A stretch of 50,348 nt of DNA from Fen-1258 sp964441505 (GCA_964441505.1 CAYTUV010000024.1:1-50348), one strand, 5' to 3'. Numbered from the stretch's first letter, positions 35,245 through 44,590 are shown. Made by a program: numbers and translations. The notes: generated by a model from the letters alone, not told the origin.

Positions 35245-36064
35245 ATTTTCTTCTTCCGGAAGATTTCTTGTTATTTATCGAATATTTTTCAAGTAGTTGT
35301 CTGATACAATCAAGATCTTTACTAGAGAATTTCTCTACAAGAAGTGTAACAATTCCTGTGACGATAGGAGAAGCAAAACTATTCCCACCCAATGCCTGCC
35401 TTCTTCCATTTAGGCCAAGAGCATTGGTGGGATAGCCATCCGCTAAACATTCAACGGCATCTCCGGAATTGTATAAGAAATCAAATTTGCTCTCGGTATA
35501 AGTTGAACTAATGCTAATTACATTCTCGAATATTGCCGGGTAGCTGTTATTGTCTAAATTCCCATTTGCCGAGACAATAATAATATTTTTCTGTTTCGCT
35601 TTTTCACAAACAACATACAATGGATAAAGCGCTTCTGATAATTTAGTACCTAAACTTAGATTTATTAAATCAACCCCGTAATCAATAGCATAATTAATAG
35701 CCGCGACAATTATTTCTATACTCGTCTCTAAGCTTGAATTAAACACCTTGATCGGTATTATTTCAACTGCAGGCGCAATTTGCAAAATTATGTCTATACA
35801 GGCAGTTCCATGTCCTAACTTGTCGAAATAATCATCGTTCTGTTCAAAAGTAAATCCTTCTTCGTCACCTATAAATGAGATCCCTTTAACAATTCGTGAA
35901 TCAGTAGTAATCACTTTATCACATCCGCTATCTATTACGGCTATCTTTATCTTCTCACCGGTTAAAAAACCAAATTCATTTTTCAACCATTCGGGTCGTA
36001 TCAAAGAAAAAGAACCGTTAAAATATATTTTGCTATCAATAATCTTCATCAAATCTACAACCAT
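35243..36064 (-). CDS. Small subtilisin-family (S8) peptidase, copy 2
   Basis: A 273-residue subtilase, nearly identical in layout to copy 1: Asp45 (AVIDSGCD), His85 (LGHGTACIDI), Ser229 (GGNSFASPI). No signal peptide. The last residues, SSGRRK and stop, are encoded by the left flank of the repeat element E2 (CTTCCGGAAG region), so the gene end was reshaped by the repeat. ATG 36064 overlaps HlyD by ten bases. Candidate leader peptidase for the precursors. Confidence 0.9.
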   Translation of the reverse strand: MVVDLMKIIDSKIYFNGSFSLIRPEWLKNEFGFLTGEKIKIAVIDSGCDKVITTDSRIVKGISFIGDEEGFTFEQNDDYFDKLGHGTACIDIILQIAPAVEIIPIKVFNSSLETSIEIIVAAINYAIDYGVDLINLSLGTKLSEALYPLYVVCEKAKQKNIIIVSANGNLDNNSYPAIFENVISISSTYTESKFDFLYNSGDAVECLADGYPTNALGLNGRRQALGGNSFASPIVTGIVTLLVEKFSSKDLDCIRQLLEKYSINNKKSSGRRK

Positions 36065-37209
36065 TTTCTTATATTTTTTATCAGAACATTTATAATCTTG
36101 TCGCTGTCTTGGATTATCTTTGCCTCAATTGTAAAACCCCGTCTTAATTTATCGAAGCTCTTTTCATAATCATGGATATTGACAGCTACATCAACCCGGT
36201 ATAAACCATTTGCAACTTGACTTATTTTCTCTTTAGAAGGTTCCGCTGCGATATTTGTAATTTTACCCGGTATCAAAAAGAATTCATCGGCTAATTTCAT
36301 TGCTTTCACTTCAATTTTAACCGAGTCACCTATAGAAAGTTCATAAACATCTTTTTCGCTTACATTCAGAACCGACTTCCAGCTGTTCGTTTCGCTAATT
36401 TCGAACAGAGAACTTCCCTCATTAACAATTGCACCTATCATGTTTTCCAGATTCTCGGTAAGTAATTTCCCATCGAATGGAGCGAAAAATTTTGTTTTTG
36501 TTAAATACTCTTTTTGTCTTTCTATTAATTTCTCAAGTTGCTTTAACTCTAACTTAATGGATTGCAATTCCAATTCTTTTAACCGGGTGCTTTGCTCTCT
36601 GGATTTGTAATTATCTAACTCTGCCTCTGCCGATATTATTTCGGCGATTGCATAATCCATAGTTATATGAGTGCCTTGCTTATAATTTTTGATTAAAGAA
36701 TCTACCTGAGAACCGGGGAAATAATCATTGGCTTTCTGCCTAAGGTTGGCTTTTGCTTTTAACAATTGAGCTTCGGCTTTTTTTCTATTCAACTCTATTT
36801 GATCAAATTCGATTGGGAGTGATCTCTCTTTGATTTCATATTCTATTCTTTTTTTGGCTAAATCATCTACCGATTTTTCTAATTGATCGGCTACTTTAAC
36901 CGAATCGAATTGTACGAGCAGATCCCCTCTTCGGAAATTAGACCCGCTTTTGACAAATATGTTTTTTATCTCTCCGCTCAATGGACTGTGAATATAAGCT
37001 AATCCGGACGGTTCAAGGTAACCACCGGCATCGATAGTGACATCTATCTTCACAGTAGTAATGATCAATAGCGCTGCTAAAATTAAAAATACAATTATGC
37101 CGAATGTTATAGTAATAACCTTAGAAACGATACTGATAGAATATTTTGATTTAATATCCGGCAGTTCGTAAATATTTTTGTTACTATTTTGTTTTTGTTC
37201 GGTCAGCAT
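36055..37209 (-). CDS. HlyD-family membrane-fusion adaptor, copy 2
   Basis: A 384-residue adaptor: transmembrane helix at about 31-53, lipoyl-like SGLAYIHSPLSGEIKNIFVK, helical hairpin, second lipoyl half FAPFDGKLLTE, and beta-barrel domain to the IRKWL end. Its partner exporter is intact and seven bases upstream, so this copy should form the working export complex with the ABC protein and an outer-membrane channel encoded elsewhere. Confidence 0.93.
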   Translation of the reverse strand: MLTEQKQNSNKNIYELPDIKSKYSISIVSKVITITFGIIVFLILAALLIITTVKIDVTIDAGGYLEPSGLAYIHSPLSGEIKNIFVKSGSNFRRGDLLVQFDSVKVADQLEKSVDDLAKKRIEYEIKERSLPIEFDQIELNRKKAEAQLLKAKANLRQKANDYFPGSQVDSLIKNYKQGTHITMDYAIAEIISAEAELDNYKSREQSTRLKELELQSIKLELKQLEKLIERQKEYLTKTKFFAPFDGKLLTENLENMIGAIVNEGSSLFEISETNSWKSVLNVSEKDVYELSIGDSVKIEVKAMKLADEFFLIPGKITNIAAEPSKEKISQVANGLYRVDVAVNIHDYEKSFDKLRRGFTIEAKIIQDSDKIINVLIKNIRKWL

Positions 37210-37216
37210 ATTGATC

Positions 37217-39019
37217 TTATTTTTTAATATTCTTAAATGACATCTCTCTTAAATTTCCGGTTAACGAGAAATACATCTGTCTGTATAAATCACTCTGATT
37301 TAATAGTTCGTCATGCGTTCCCGTAGATTGAATCTTACCCGCCTCTAATATGCAGACTAAGTCGGCTATATTTGCGCAAGTCATTCTGTGAGTAACATAT
37401 ATAATAGTTCTTCCTTTCATAAAATCGAATAGATTTTTAAGCAGTTCTGATTCCGTGTTGATATCAATATTTGAAGTTGCTTCATCGAGAATTAATATTG
37501 GAGAGTTCCTTAAAATAGCACGCGCGATGGATACCCTTTGTCTTTGTCCGCCTGATAGTGTGCTTCCCCATTCGGAAACTTCAGTTTCATAATGTTCCGG
37601 AAGACTGTTGATCAATTCATCAAGCTTGCAGATTCTAACTGCTTCGTGAACAAATTTTTCATCAACGTTCTCAAGTCCAAGAGTTAGGTTTTGCCAGATA
37701 GTTCCTTTAACAATACTAAACTCCTGCCAAACGACCGATACTTGTTTCCTCAATTCATTAATGGAAAAAGAATTTATGGGATTACCATCAAATAAAATAT
37801 TTCCATCTTTTAATTTTTCCATACCGAGCAGAAGTCTTAGAAGTGTGGTTTTGCCGGAACCGCTGGGACCAAGTATAGAAGTAATAGTTCCTTTTTCGAT
37901 AGTTAGATTAACATCATGAAGAATTGTTTTTTCAGGGTTATAAGAAAAACTTACTTTCTCAATTTCAATTTTACCGGCAATTTTATTTATTATAGAAGGT
38001 GTTTCATTGTAGACTAACTCTGGTTTCTGTTCAACTTCGCTGTCGAGATATTCATACATCCTGTTTAACGAAACTGAAGTTTGCTGGAAATCCGAAAATA
38101 AATTTACAATCTGTGAAAGCGGATTGTACAGATATCCGATGTATGCGGTAAAAGCCATGTAATCGCCAAGCGTCATCTCCTTTGAAAGAATATAACTCCA
38201 CCCTAACCATGTAAAAAGCGCTGTGTTGAGTGTTCGCACAAAACCATTAAGAAGACCCATCACCTGTCCTAACGCACCGGCTTTTAGCTGAACATTAATT
38301 GCCCCTTCCATCTGTTCTTTAGTCTTGTTAAAAACATATTTTTCTAAAACCATTGATTTTATAAGCCGTATGTTTGAAAGAGATTCCACCTGGAAAGCGT
38401 TGATCTCTGCAAATGCTTCAGCGGATTTCTTCCAATACCTCCTTAAAAATTTTCCAGAAACCGCAATAATTATTGTTGTAACGGGCAAACTTATTAATGA
38501 GATTATGGCAAGTTTCCAATGAAGCAAGAAAAGAAACGGCGGTACTATAAAAAGATAAATTCCATTTACAAACACGGTTTGAAAAAGATTATTAACTGAT
38601 TTCAAAGAATTAGATAGATCACCAAACCTTGACATCACCTCGCCGACACGGTGTTCATCAAAAAAGCGGATTCTAAGATGCTGTAAGTGGTTAAAGAACA
38701 TTAAGCTGGTTGAATTACTAAGCTGTGTGTTTATAACCAGACTATAATAACTTTGCAATGTTCCAATTAAAATACTTCCGATGCTTACACCAAGAATTGC
38801 CGCAACAAGAACATGCATTAAGGAAATATCTTCTGTGGGATATACTTTATCTATTAAAAGTTTAGTTAAGAATGGGGTAATCATTCCAATCAAACCGATT
38901 ATTAAACCAAGCGATAACCCTTTAATCATTTTGGGCCAATACGGTTTAACCAATAAAAGAAATCTTTTAAAGTATTGGAACGATTCTTTTAGCTGTGGAA
39001 TTTTTTCTTGGTTGTTCAT
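37217..39019 (-). CDS. ABC exporter (LanT-like, no peptidase domain), copy 2
   Basis: A 600-residue half transporter. The six-helix membrane domain (about 20-310) is followed by an ATPase domain with LGPSGSGKTTLLRLLLG, LSGGQRQRVSIARA, ILILDEATSNID and the VTHR H-loop. There is no N-terminal C39 domain, so it exports without cutting the leader. I use ATG 39019 (MNNQEK), which overlaps the preceding stop as ATGA and matches the start of copy 1; an ATG at 39034 is five codons longer. Confidence 0.93.
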   Translation of the reverse strand: MNNQEKIPQLKESFQYFKRFLLLVKPYWPKMIKGLSLGLIIGLIGMITPFLTKLLIDKVYPTEDISLMHVLVAAILGVSIGSILIGTLQSYYSLVINTQLSNSTSLMFFNHLQHLRIRFFDEHRVGEVMSRFGDLSNSLKSVNNLFQTVFVNGIYLFIVPPFLFLLHWKLAIISLISLPVTTIIIAVSGKFLRRYWKKSAEAFAEINAFQVESLSNIRLIKSMVLEKYVFNKTKEQMEGAINVQLKAGALGQVMGLLNGFVRTLNTALFTWLGWSYILSKEMTLGDYMAFTAYIGYLYNPLSQIVNLFSDFQQTSVSLNRMYEYLDSEVEQKPELVYNETPSIINKIAGKIEIEKVSFSYNPEKTILHDVNLTIEKGTITSILGPSGSGKTTLLRLLLGMEKLKDGNILFDGNPINSFSINELRKQVSVVWQEFSIVKGTIWQNLTLGLENVDEKFVHEAVRICKLDELINSLPEHYETEVSEWGSTLSGGQRQRVSIARAILRNSPILILDEATSNIDINTESELLKNLFDFMKGRTIIYVTHRMTCANIADLVCILEAGKIQSTGTHDELLNQSDLYRQMYFSLTGNLREMSFKNIKK

Positions 39020-39804
39020 TGTCTTTTCGTCCAAATTAATAAAACACCACCCGGTCTCGAGTTACCACTATATTGCATAGGCGCTGTTGAACTACTTTTA
39101 TAAAACTCAATCGCTGCAATATCTTTTGGACCAATTGTGTTTACTAAATCATGGTTGTCTATAAGCATGCCATCAATATATACCGTTACCTTAGGATTGT
39201 CTGCTCTGAGTAGACCTGTCCCTATTCTATAGCGGGATGAATAAATTGTTATGTTTCCCCAGTCATCACGTATAATCATATTAGGAATAGTTTTCAAAAC
39301 ATCAGATGTTTTATTAAATGTTTTGCTTTTTAAATCCATGAAACTCAAGTATTTTCCCAAACCAGATTCTTTTCTATCGTAATAACCCGCTCTTTTCAAA
39401 CTCTCGTCTATTTTCGTTTCTTGCACAACTATTTCATCCATAAGAATACCCTCTGCTTCTAACCTTACTATCAACTTTAATGTATCTACCTTTGTCATTA
39501 GTAATGGACCCATTGTTACCTCTGCATACCCAATTCTTCTCGCTACCAGATTAAATCTATCTAAACTCACATTCTCAAATATGAATAGTCCGGTGCTGTC
39601 AGTTACCGCAATGGCATTAATTGTCTTTTTCTCCAGCAACATTACAATACTGTTTGCAATCGGTTTTTCTGTCGCGTTGTCGACTACTATTCCTTTTACT
39701 ACTTTTGCTTCGAGACTAAATGGCAAAAGGATTATAATTAGTATAAGGGAAAAGATTCTCAACCAATTCAAGTTGAAATATTGTGATGATGTTTTGAATC
39801 TCAT
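39016..39804 (-). CDS. Carboxypeptidase-regulatory-like plus TonB-plug-like secreted protein (no barrel)
   Basis: About 262 residues from ATG 39804, beginning with a hydrophobic signal (IFSLILIIILLPFSLEA). It then has a CarboxypepD_reg-like domain (VVKGIVVDNATEKPIANS to RIGYAEV) and a plug-like segment (KTIPNMIIRD, VTVYIDGMLIDNHDL, IEFYKSSSTAPMQYSG) ending GGVLLIWTKRQ, with no beta barrel. It looks like the front half of a TonB receptor kept as a stand-alone protein. It is coupled to the ABC exporter by a four-base overlap. The function is unknown. Confidence 0.75.
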   Translation of the reverse strand: MRFKTSSQYFNLNWLRIFSLILIIILLPFSLEAKVVKGIVVDNATEKPIANSIVMLLEKKTINAIAVTDSTGLFIFENVSLDRFNLVARRIGYAEVTMGPLLMTKVDTLKLIVRLEAEGILMDEIVVQETKIDESLKRAGYYDRKESGLGKYLSFMDLKSKTFNKTSDVLKTIPNMIIRDDWGNITIYSSRYRIGTGLLRADNPKVTVYIDGMLIDNHDLVNTIGPKDIAAIEFYKSSSTAPMQYSGNSRPGGVLLIWTKRQ

Positions 39805-39900
39805 AATTAATTTTATCCCATATTTGTTTTTTACGCGGTTAATTTTCAATATATATTTCTGAGTATAATCCATTAAAAGTTGTCTTGATATTATTTTCAT

Positions 39901-40217
39901 TATACTGAAAAAAAAGTAATCAAATCATTATTCGGGTAATACTATAGTACACATATTTATTTCTTCTACAAGGATTGATCTATCCTGTTAGCGAGTCTAT
40001 ACTTTGATTCTTTTTCAGGGTTTTACTCCTTTTCCTAGCTTGGAATATCTTAAAACAATCTCTTACTTTCTATACCTTTTCTTGCCAATATGTTCTGGCG
40101 TTAAAAGATCGAGGCCGTAGCAAAAGTGTTAAGATTACCATTACTAGATTTGAATTCGCTTTATGAATACCGTTTTTTAACGGTAAAGATCACTTTTGAA
40201 ACAGCCTCAATGATACA
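39901..40217. other. Intergenic region after P3 without a gene
   Basis: I see no gene here. It has a short hairpin ACCGTT-TTTT-AACGGT at 40169-40184 and an AGGAT...ATCCT palindrome near 39971-39986. Either could stabilise or end the P3 message. Confidence 0.5.
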
Positions 40218-40505
40218 TTATCCACAACACCCTGGTAAATTATCAGTAGCAAGAACGGTCCCAGTACACTGAGGATAATTAGTACATTCTGCCCCGCCTG
40301 TAATACAATCACATAATATTTGAGCCCCAGATGTACATAAGTTTGGATCTGCGGAAGGACATCCTCCCATTGTGCATGGTTCGCACGTAGGATCAAGATT
40401 TGAGTCATTATGACCATGTACAGTTCCATCATGAATAGATAAATTTTTAACTGTTTCAAACGACTCAACCTTGATTTCATCAAGGTTTAATTTGAGCTTT
40501 TTCAT
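40218..40505 (-). CDS. Class I lanthipeptide precursor P3
   Basis: A 95-residue precursor starting at ATG 40505 (ribosome site AAGGAGAGC). The frame is open further upstream, but that part lies over element E3. Leader MKKLKLNLDEIKVESFET, then GTVHG. The core has 10 cysteines and ends in CC-G, with fewer TC pairs than the other cores and an acidic/neutral composition. Downstream lies the plug-only protein and export set 2. Confidence 0.9.
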   Translation of the reverse strand: MKKLKLNLDEIKVESFETVKNLSIHDGTVHGHNDSNLDPTCEPCTMGGCPSADPNLCTSGAQILCDCITGGAECTNYPQCTGTVLATDNLPGCCG

Positions 40506-40527
40506 TTTAGCTCTCCTTACTTTAGTT

Positions 40528-40559
40528 AATAATATGTTGTTTAGTTTGTACATATTATT
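40528..40559 (-). promoter_or_regulatory. Conserved AT-rich dyad upstream of P3
   Basis: AATAATATG (40528-40536) and CATATTATT (40551-40559), spacer 14, in the same position as before the other precursors. Confidence 0.6.
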
Positions 40560-40564
40560 TTTTT

Positions 40565-40634
40565 CGGTGGCGCATCCCGGCTCAGCCGGGTTTTTCCCGC
40601 GAAGGCGGAATGTTTTAACATAGACGAACACGCT
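40565..40634 (-). repeat. tRNA-like element E3 upstream of P3
   Basis: Acceptor-like AGCGTGT/ATGCGCC, then TTCGTCTA, a weak D-like hairpin, CCGC-CTTC-GCGG hairpin, third arm CCCGGCTGAGCCGGG, and the ACCG end. The third arm is a different palindrome from that in E1, so this arm is exchanged between copies while the frame is kept. 40635-40737 holds only the CTTCCGAAAG flank and AT-rich DNA. Confidence 0.68.
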
Positions 40635-40737
40635 ATTTTTCTTCTTTCGGAAGATTTTTTTAATCAAATCTGTATTTCTTTTCTATCCAGTATTCAATCT
40701 TTGTTCCTTCTATTCTAATTTATTGCATAATGAAAAC

Positions 40738-41739
40738 TTAATATGTTCTATAACCCAAAGATCGAATCATATTTGTTAATGGCACTTCCATTTTTATAGT
40801 ATACATTGCCCCAAAAACTCCTAACCCACCGTCAATAATTGTATAATCGGCATGGGTAACTCTATAAGAAAATTCATTTCTAAATGTTTGTTGTGAAGAA
40901 AGATATGCCGTCAGATTGTTATCGAGAACATTCAGCATAAAGACAATTTTTTTAATTACATAGTTTTGTTTGTTTGGATCGTTTGTGGATAGATATTGTA
41001 GAGTTTTTCTAATAGTAAGGGTATCATATCTAATATACTGCTCTAGTGGTTCTATTATAGGATATACAGGAATTTCAGTATTACCCTCTATACTATAATT
41101 TTTAGGAACCAATTTTTCATAATCAACCCAATTACCGTTTTCAAGTTTTGAATATTTGATTAATAATTCCGGCTGACAATAACTGTATATTCTAAAACCC
41201 AAAATACTTGGACCAAAGCTCAAAGGATTTTCCTGTTTATATGTATTTATAAAAGTTGAATCAATCATCATTGAAAAAGATTTTGCAGTTAGTTTTTTTC
41301 CGTCCGGTAAAACCGCTTCTATTTTCATATTATAACCATATCTTTGAAAAACACCAGGATTTATTTCCACTGATGTAATTGAAGGATTAAAATTTTTCAA
41401 ATAATAAAAATGTATTGGTGTTTTATAACGCGTATCATTAGATTTTTCAATTATTGTGTCTCTAAATTGATATACTTCCGTTCCAAGAAAATTGGAACAT
41501 GTCAACGTAATTTTTGCACCTTGAACTGATTGATCATCAGTATTCCCGGTTGTGCTGTAACCGTTGTTTACTTTATAAGAGCGCGAGATTGTGGCTATTT
41601 GAAATGTTGTATCATTTTTTATGATACAATTCAGAACATATTGATCATCAAAATCCCCTTGAGGATTAAACGCTTCTTCGCAAGAAATTAAGTGGACGGT
41701 GATCAAAATAATCGCTAATAAAAAAATTAATTTTCTCAT
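40738..41739 (-). CDS. DUF4249-type outer-membrane lipoprotein
   Basis: A 333-residue lipoprotein: signal peptide and lipobox MRKLIFLLAIILITVHLISC, with Cys20 as the lipidation site. The rest is beta-rich and carries the usual DUF4249 pattern (QYVLNCIIKNDTTFQIATIS near the start, VEINPG in the middle). Such proteins nearly always accompany a TonB receptor, and here the start overlaps the receptor stop by four bases. It probably captures ligand for, or lids, the receptor. The ligand is unknown. Confidence 0.82.
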   Translation of the reverse strand: MRKLIFLLAIILITVHLISCEEAFNPQGDFDDQYVLNCIIKNDTTFQIATISRSYKVNNGYSTTGNTDDQSVQGAKITLTCSNFLGTEVYQFRDTIIEKSNDTRYKTPIHFYYLKNFNPSITSVEINPGVFQRYGYNMKIEAVLPDGKKLTAKSFSMMIDSTFINTYKQENPLSFGPSILGFRIYSYCQPELLIKYSKLENGNWVDYEKLVPKNYSIEGNTEIPVYPIIEPLEQYIRYDTLTIRKTLQYLSTNDPNKQNYVIKKIVFMLNVLDNNLTAYLSSQQTFRNEFSYRVTHADYTIIDGGLGVFGAMYTIKMEVPLTNMIRSLGYRTY

Positions 41740-44006
41740 AACTCCACCTTTACATTAACCGAGGGCAAGAAAGGAAGCATGTTTACTCTTTCACCTGTAT
41801 CCCTCTTTAAATAAAATAAATTCTTCCTGTCGTAAACGTTTAATATGCTTAGGTCAACAGACATTTTAAAATGATCAATCTGAATTTTCTTAGATAGACT
41901 TAAATCGAGACGGTGATAATCGGGAAGCCGTCCTAAATTTGTTGTAGACAACATTGTAAACGGAGAATATGAATTTAGCAAAAATGGATTATCACCTAAT
42001 TGTATCGGCGTAAGTTTATCATAGTAGCCCGTTATTTGCGTAAATGGCATGCCCGAAGTGTAAATCCACATAGCACTTGCCGACCAGCCGGATCCAAGGT
42101 CAACTTCTAACGTTAGATTAAGATTATGTCGCGAATCAAATCTTGGCGGATAAGTAATTCCTCTTACAACTCTCAGTGCTTTCATCCACGAGTAAGAACA
42201 GGTAAAGTTAAATGGAAGCAATTGATATTTAGTTTGAAACTCTAATCCATATGCTTCGCCTGAACTCGGAATCAAATCCGGATCCGACATATATAATTTT
42301 TTATCGTTCACGATTGAAAGATTGTGCATTACTTTATAGTAACCCTCAATATCAAAAGAAAGATTTGTTGCGGGTGTAATCTCCAAACCGGCTATGTAAT
42401 GAATTGCTGTTGATGGTTTTAAGTAATTTGGAGTGATGATCCAAGGTTCGAAAATTAAAACTGTTTCGTTCTCATCTGAAATGGTCACTAAATCTTGCAT
42501 GAATATTCCCCAAGAACCTTTGAGTGCAACTTCCGGAATTAATCTTATAGTAATACTTGTTCTCGGTTCTATAAGGTAAGAAGTACCGCCTCCGGCGAGC
42601 CGTGTGGCATGTCCTCTTAAGCCTATATCAGCCCCGATAAAAGTATTTCTTAGCCATTGGTATTTTATGTACGCGCTTAGACTAACACCTTTAGCATCTG
42701 TTGTAGACGTCTGCCCGAGATTATTTGTTAATGTTTGGTAAGAATATACATCTGTAATTTTTATTCCACCGGCTAATACATCTTTGCTGTCATAGACGTA
42801 ATTGAAATCTGCATGCATCGTGTATTCGTTAAACTCGTTCTTCATATATTTACTACCGCTTTCATTAGGTGTTTTTTCTCCGCCGAATGAACTTAATGAA
42901 ATATTAATCTGATAGAATAACGGAGTATCGGATAGCTGGAAGTAATTAAACTCAAGTGTGTTGTTCTTCCACTGAAAGTCTTCCATCAAAGGGTCATTGT
43001 TTATTATTTTATCTGCGCTGAAAAATGTACTGAGTGAAAAATTTGCGCCCTTCATAAAATTATCGTCGGCAATATTTATTTTCCCAAAGAGGTCGTAGAA
43101 ATCCGACGGAACAGAATTATTGTTACTAAACTTTTTGAGTACTACATCAGAATAATTTTTTCTTCCGCTTAGAATAAATGAACCGGACGGAAAAGGTCCT
43201 TCGAGAAAAAGTTTTGCTGTGAGTAAGCTTAATCCCGCTTTTCCGCCAAATGAATTTTTATTTCCGTTCTTTGTATTGATCTTTAATACAGATGATAAAC
43301 GACCGGTATATTCAACCGGGAATCCTCCTTTGTAAAATTCCATAGAACTTATCATATCGGGATCGATAGCACTTAAAATTCCCATTGCGTGATACGGATT
43401 GTAGATTGGCACATTATCCAGTAAAATTAAGTTCTCGTTGCTGGAGCTGCCTCTTACATAAAAACGTGCTGATAAATCTCCGCCCGTTTGAACACCGGGC
43501 ATGCTTTGTATTGCGCGGAAGATATCAAGCTCAATTCCTTTCGGTAAATTCTCCAGATCGCGGATCGCTATTCTTTGTAAACTCAAATCTGTAGCATTCT
43601 CTTTTGCAACTCTTTCTCCAATCGTTTCAATCGTTCTCATCTGAATATTTGTTGATGCAAGCAGAACTTTAACATCGTACACTTTATCCGGTTCGATTCT
43701 AACGGTGAGTTGTTGAGTTTTGTAACCAACATAAGAAATTACTACGGTTAATTTTGAAGGCGGGAGAGAAGCAATAATAAAGTAACCGCGGAAATCTGTA
43801 TTGGCGCCTCTATTCAATTCTTTGATGAAAACATTTGCATAAGGCAAAGCTTCACCGCTGAGTGAATCTGAGATGAATCCGCGTAGTGTTCCTTTGTCTT
43901 GGGCCTGAATATCTGTATATAAAAATGAGATGAGTAATGTGGTAATTAAAAAATGCAAATTAATTGCCCTACAATAATTTCTATTAACAATTAAGAACCT
44001 ATTCAA
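41736..44006 (-). CDS. TonB-dependent outer-membrane receptor
   Basis: A 756-residue receptor: signal peptide to about residue 35, CarboxypepD_reg-like domain (GTLRGFISDSLSGEALPYAN to SYVGYKTQQL), plug (IQSMPGVQTGGD, FYVRGSSSNENLILLD, MEFYKGGFPVEYTGRLSS) and a barrel to the end. The start is TTG 44006, fixed by AAGGAGG five bases upstream. It sits inside the lanthipeptide locus after P4 and T3. It may take up a metal or peptide ligand, or take part in self-recognition; the sequence does not say which. Confidence 0.92.
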   Translation of the reverse strand: MNRFLIVNRNYCRAINLHFLITTLLISFLYTDIQAQDKGTLRGFISDSLSGEALPYANVFIKELNRGANTDFRGYFIIASLPPSKLTVVISYVGYKTQQLTVRIEPDKVYDVKVLLASTNIQMRTIETIGERVAKENATDLSLQRIAIRDLENLPKGIELDIFRAIQSMPGVQTGGDLSARFYVRGSSSNENLILLDNVPIYNPYHAMGILSAIDPDMISSMEFYKGGFPVEYTGRLSSVLKINTKNGNKNSFGGKAGLSLLTAKLFLEGPFPSGSFILSGRKNYSDVVLKKFSNNNSVPSDFYDLFGKINIADDNFMKGANFSLSTFFSADKIINNDPLMEDFQWKNNTLEFNYFQLSDTPLFYQINISLSSFGGEKTPNESGSKYMKNEFNEYTMHADFNYVYDSKDVLAGGIKITDVYSYQTLTNNLGQTSTTDAKGVSLSAYIKYQWLRNTFIGADIGLRGHATRLAGGGTSYLIEPRTSITIRLIPEVALKGSWGIFMQDLVTISDENETVLIFEPWIITPNYLKPSTAIHYIAGLEITPATNLSFDIEGYYKVMHNLSIVNDKKLYMSDPDLIPSSGEAYGLEFQTKYQLLPFNFTCSYSWMKALRVVRGITYPPRFDSRHNLNLTLEVDLGSGWSASAMWIYTSGMPFTQITGYYDKLTPIQLGDNPFLLNSYSPFTMLSTTNLGRLPDYHRLDLSLSKKIQIDHFKMSVDLSILNVYDRKNLFYLKRDTGERVNMLPFLPSVNVKVEL

Positions 44007-44203
44007 TATTACCTCCTTTTCATAATAATTTGGAACTAGGATAATGAGTGCTTGTTGTTGCTCCTAAAAACATTACCACACCAAAACTTTTTGCTGTGAT
44101 AGTAAAAACATTGTTAAAATAATTATATACAAAAAAATAGACATCTTAAAAGACAAATAACCTTAGACTCCCATATACTAGGAAATTATTCTATATTGTT
44201 TCT

Positions 44204-44278
44204 TGGTAGCGCGTTCCCGAATTGAACGGGACTCTCCTCGCAGAAGACGGGGCATCCTAACCGCTAGACGAACGCGCT
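44204..44278 (-). tRNA. tRNA-Glu-like element T3 with encoded CCA (anticodon TTC)
   Basis: The most complete copy: acceptor AGCGCGT/ACGCGCT, D arm GTCTAGCGGTTAGGAT, anticodon arm CCCCG-TCTTCTG-CGAGG (one C/A mismatch, anticodon TTC), variable AGAG, T arm TCCCG-TTCAATT-CGGGA, discriminator A and CCA. D-arm bases (C9, C12-G23, T13-G22), A46 and the missing base 47 match known E. coli GluRS identity features. C33 and T37 are unlike normal elongator tRNAs. It could be a dedicated non-translating tRNA-Glu or the parent of the repeats. Confidence 0.6.
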
Positions 44279-44316
44279 TGATTTATTGCCCGATAAATCC
44301 AGATTTGAAAATAAAA

Positions 44317-44568
44317 TTAGAACTCACATGGACTACACGTAACATCACAAGTATTGTGTGGGCAAGAAACGTAGACTGTTCCAGTACATGTTGCCCAGCA
44401 AGTATAATCACAAGTTTGTGCCTGGGTTATGCAGAAATCATAGCAAGTATCAACAGGCCCTTCCGTTTCAGCACCTAGAGCATGAATTGTCCCCTGCGTA
44501 AGAGATTGTGTGTTTGTTTCGAAAGATTCCACTTTGATCTCATCAAGGTTTAATTTGAGCTTTTTCAT
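44317..44568 (-). CDS. Class I lanthipeptide precursor P4
   Basis: An 83-residue precursor. Leader MKKLKLNLDEIKVESFET, then GTIHA (the last Gly of GTVxG is Ala here). The core has nine Cys, many as TC (QTC, YTC, ATC, NTC, VTC), ending SPCEF. The start follows AAGGAGAGC. Element E4 and the dyad lie upstream, and tRNA-like T3 lies 38 bases after the stop. Confidence 0.9.
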   Translation of the reverse strand: MKKLKLNLDEIKVESFETNTQSLTQGTIHALGAETEGPVDTCYDFCITQAQTCDYTCWATCTGTVYVSCPHNTCDVTCSPCEF

Positions 44569-44590
44569 TTTAGCTCTCCTTACTTTAATT

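Noticed and set aside
40190..40483. 97-residue frame overlapping P3 in another frame
   Set aside because: Shadow of the precursor; no ribosome site or family features. A similar shadow overlaps P1.
40506..40667. 54-residue N-terminal extension of precursor P3
   Set aside because: It covers element E3 and the dyad; the conserved leader begins at ATG 40505 with its own ribosome site.
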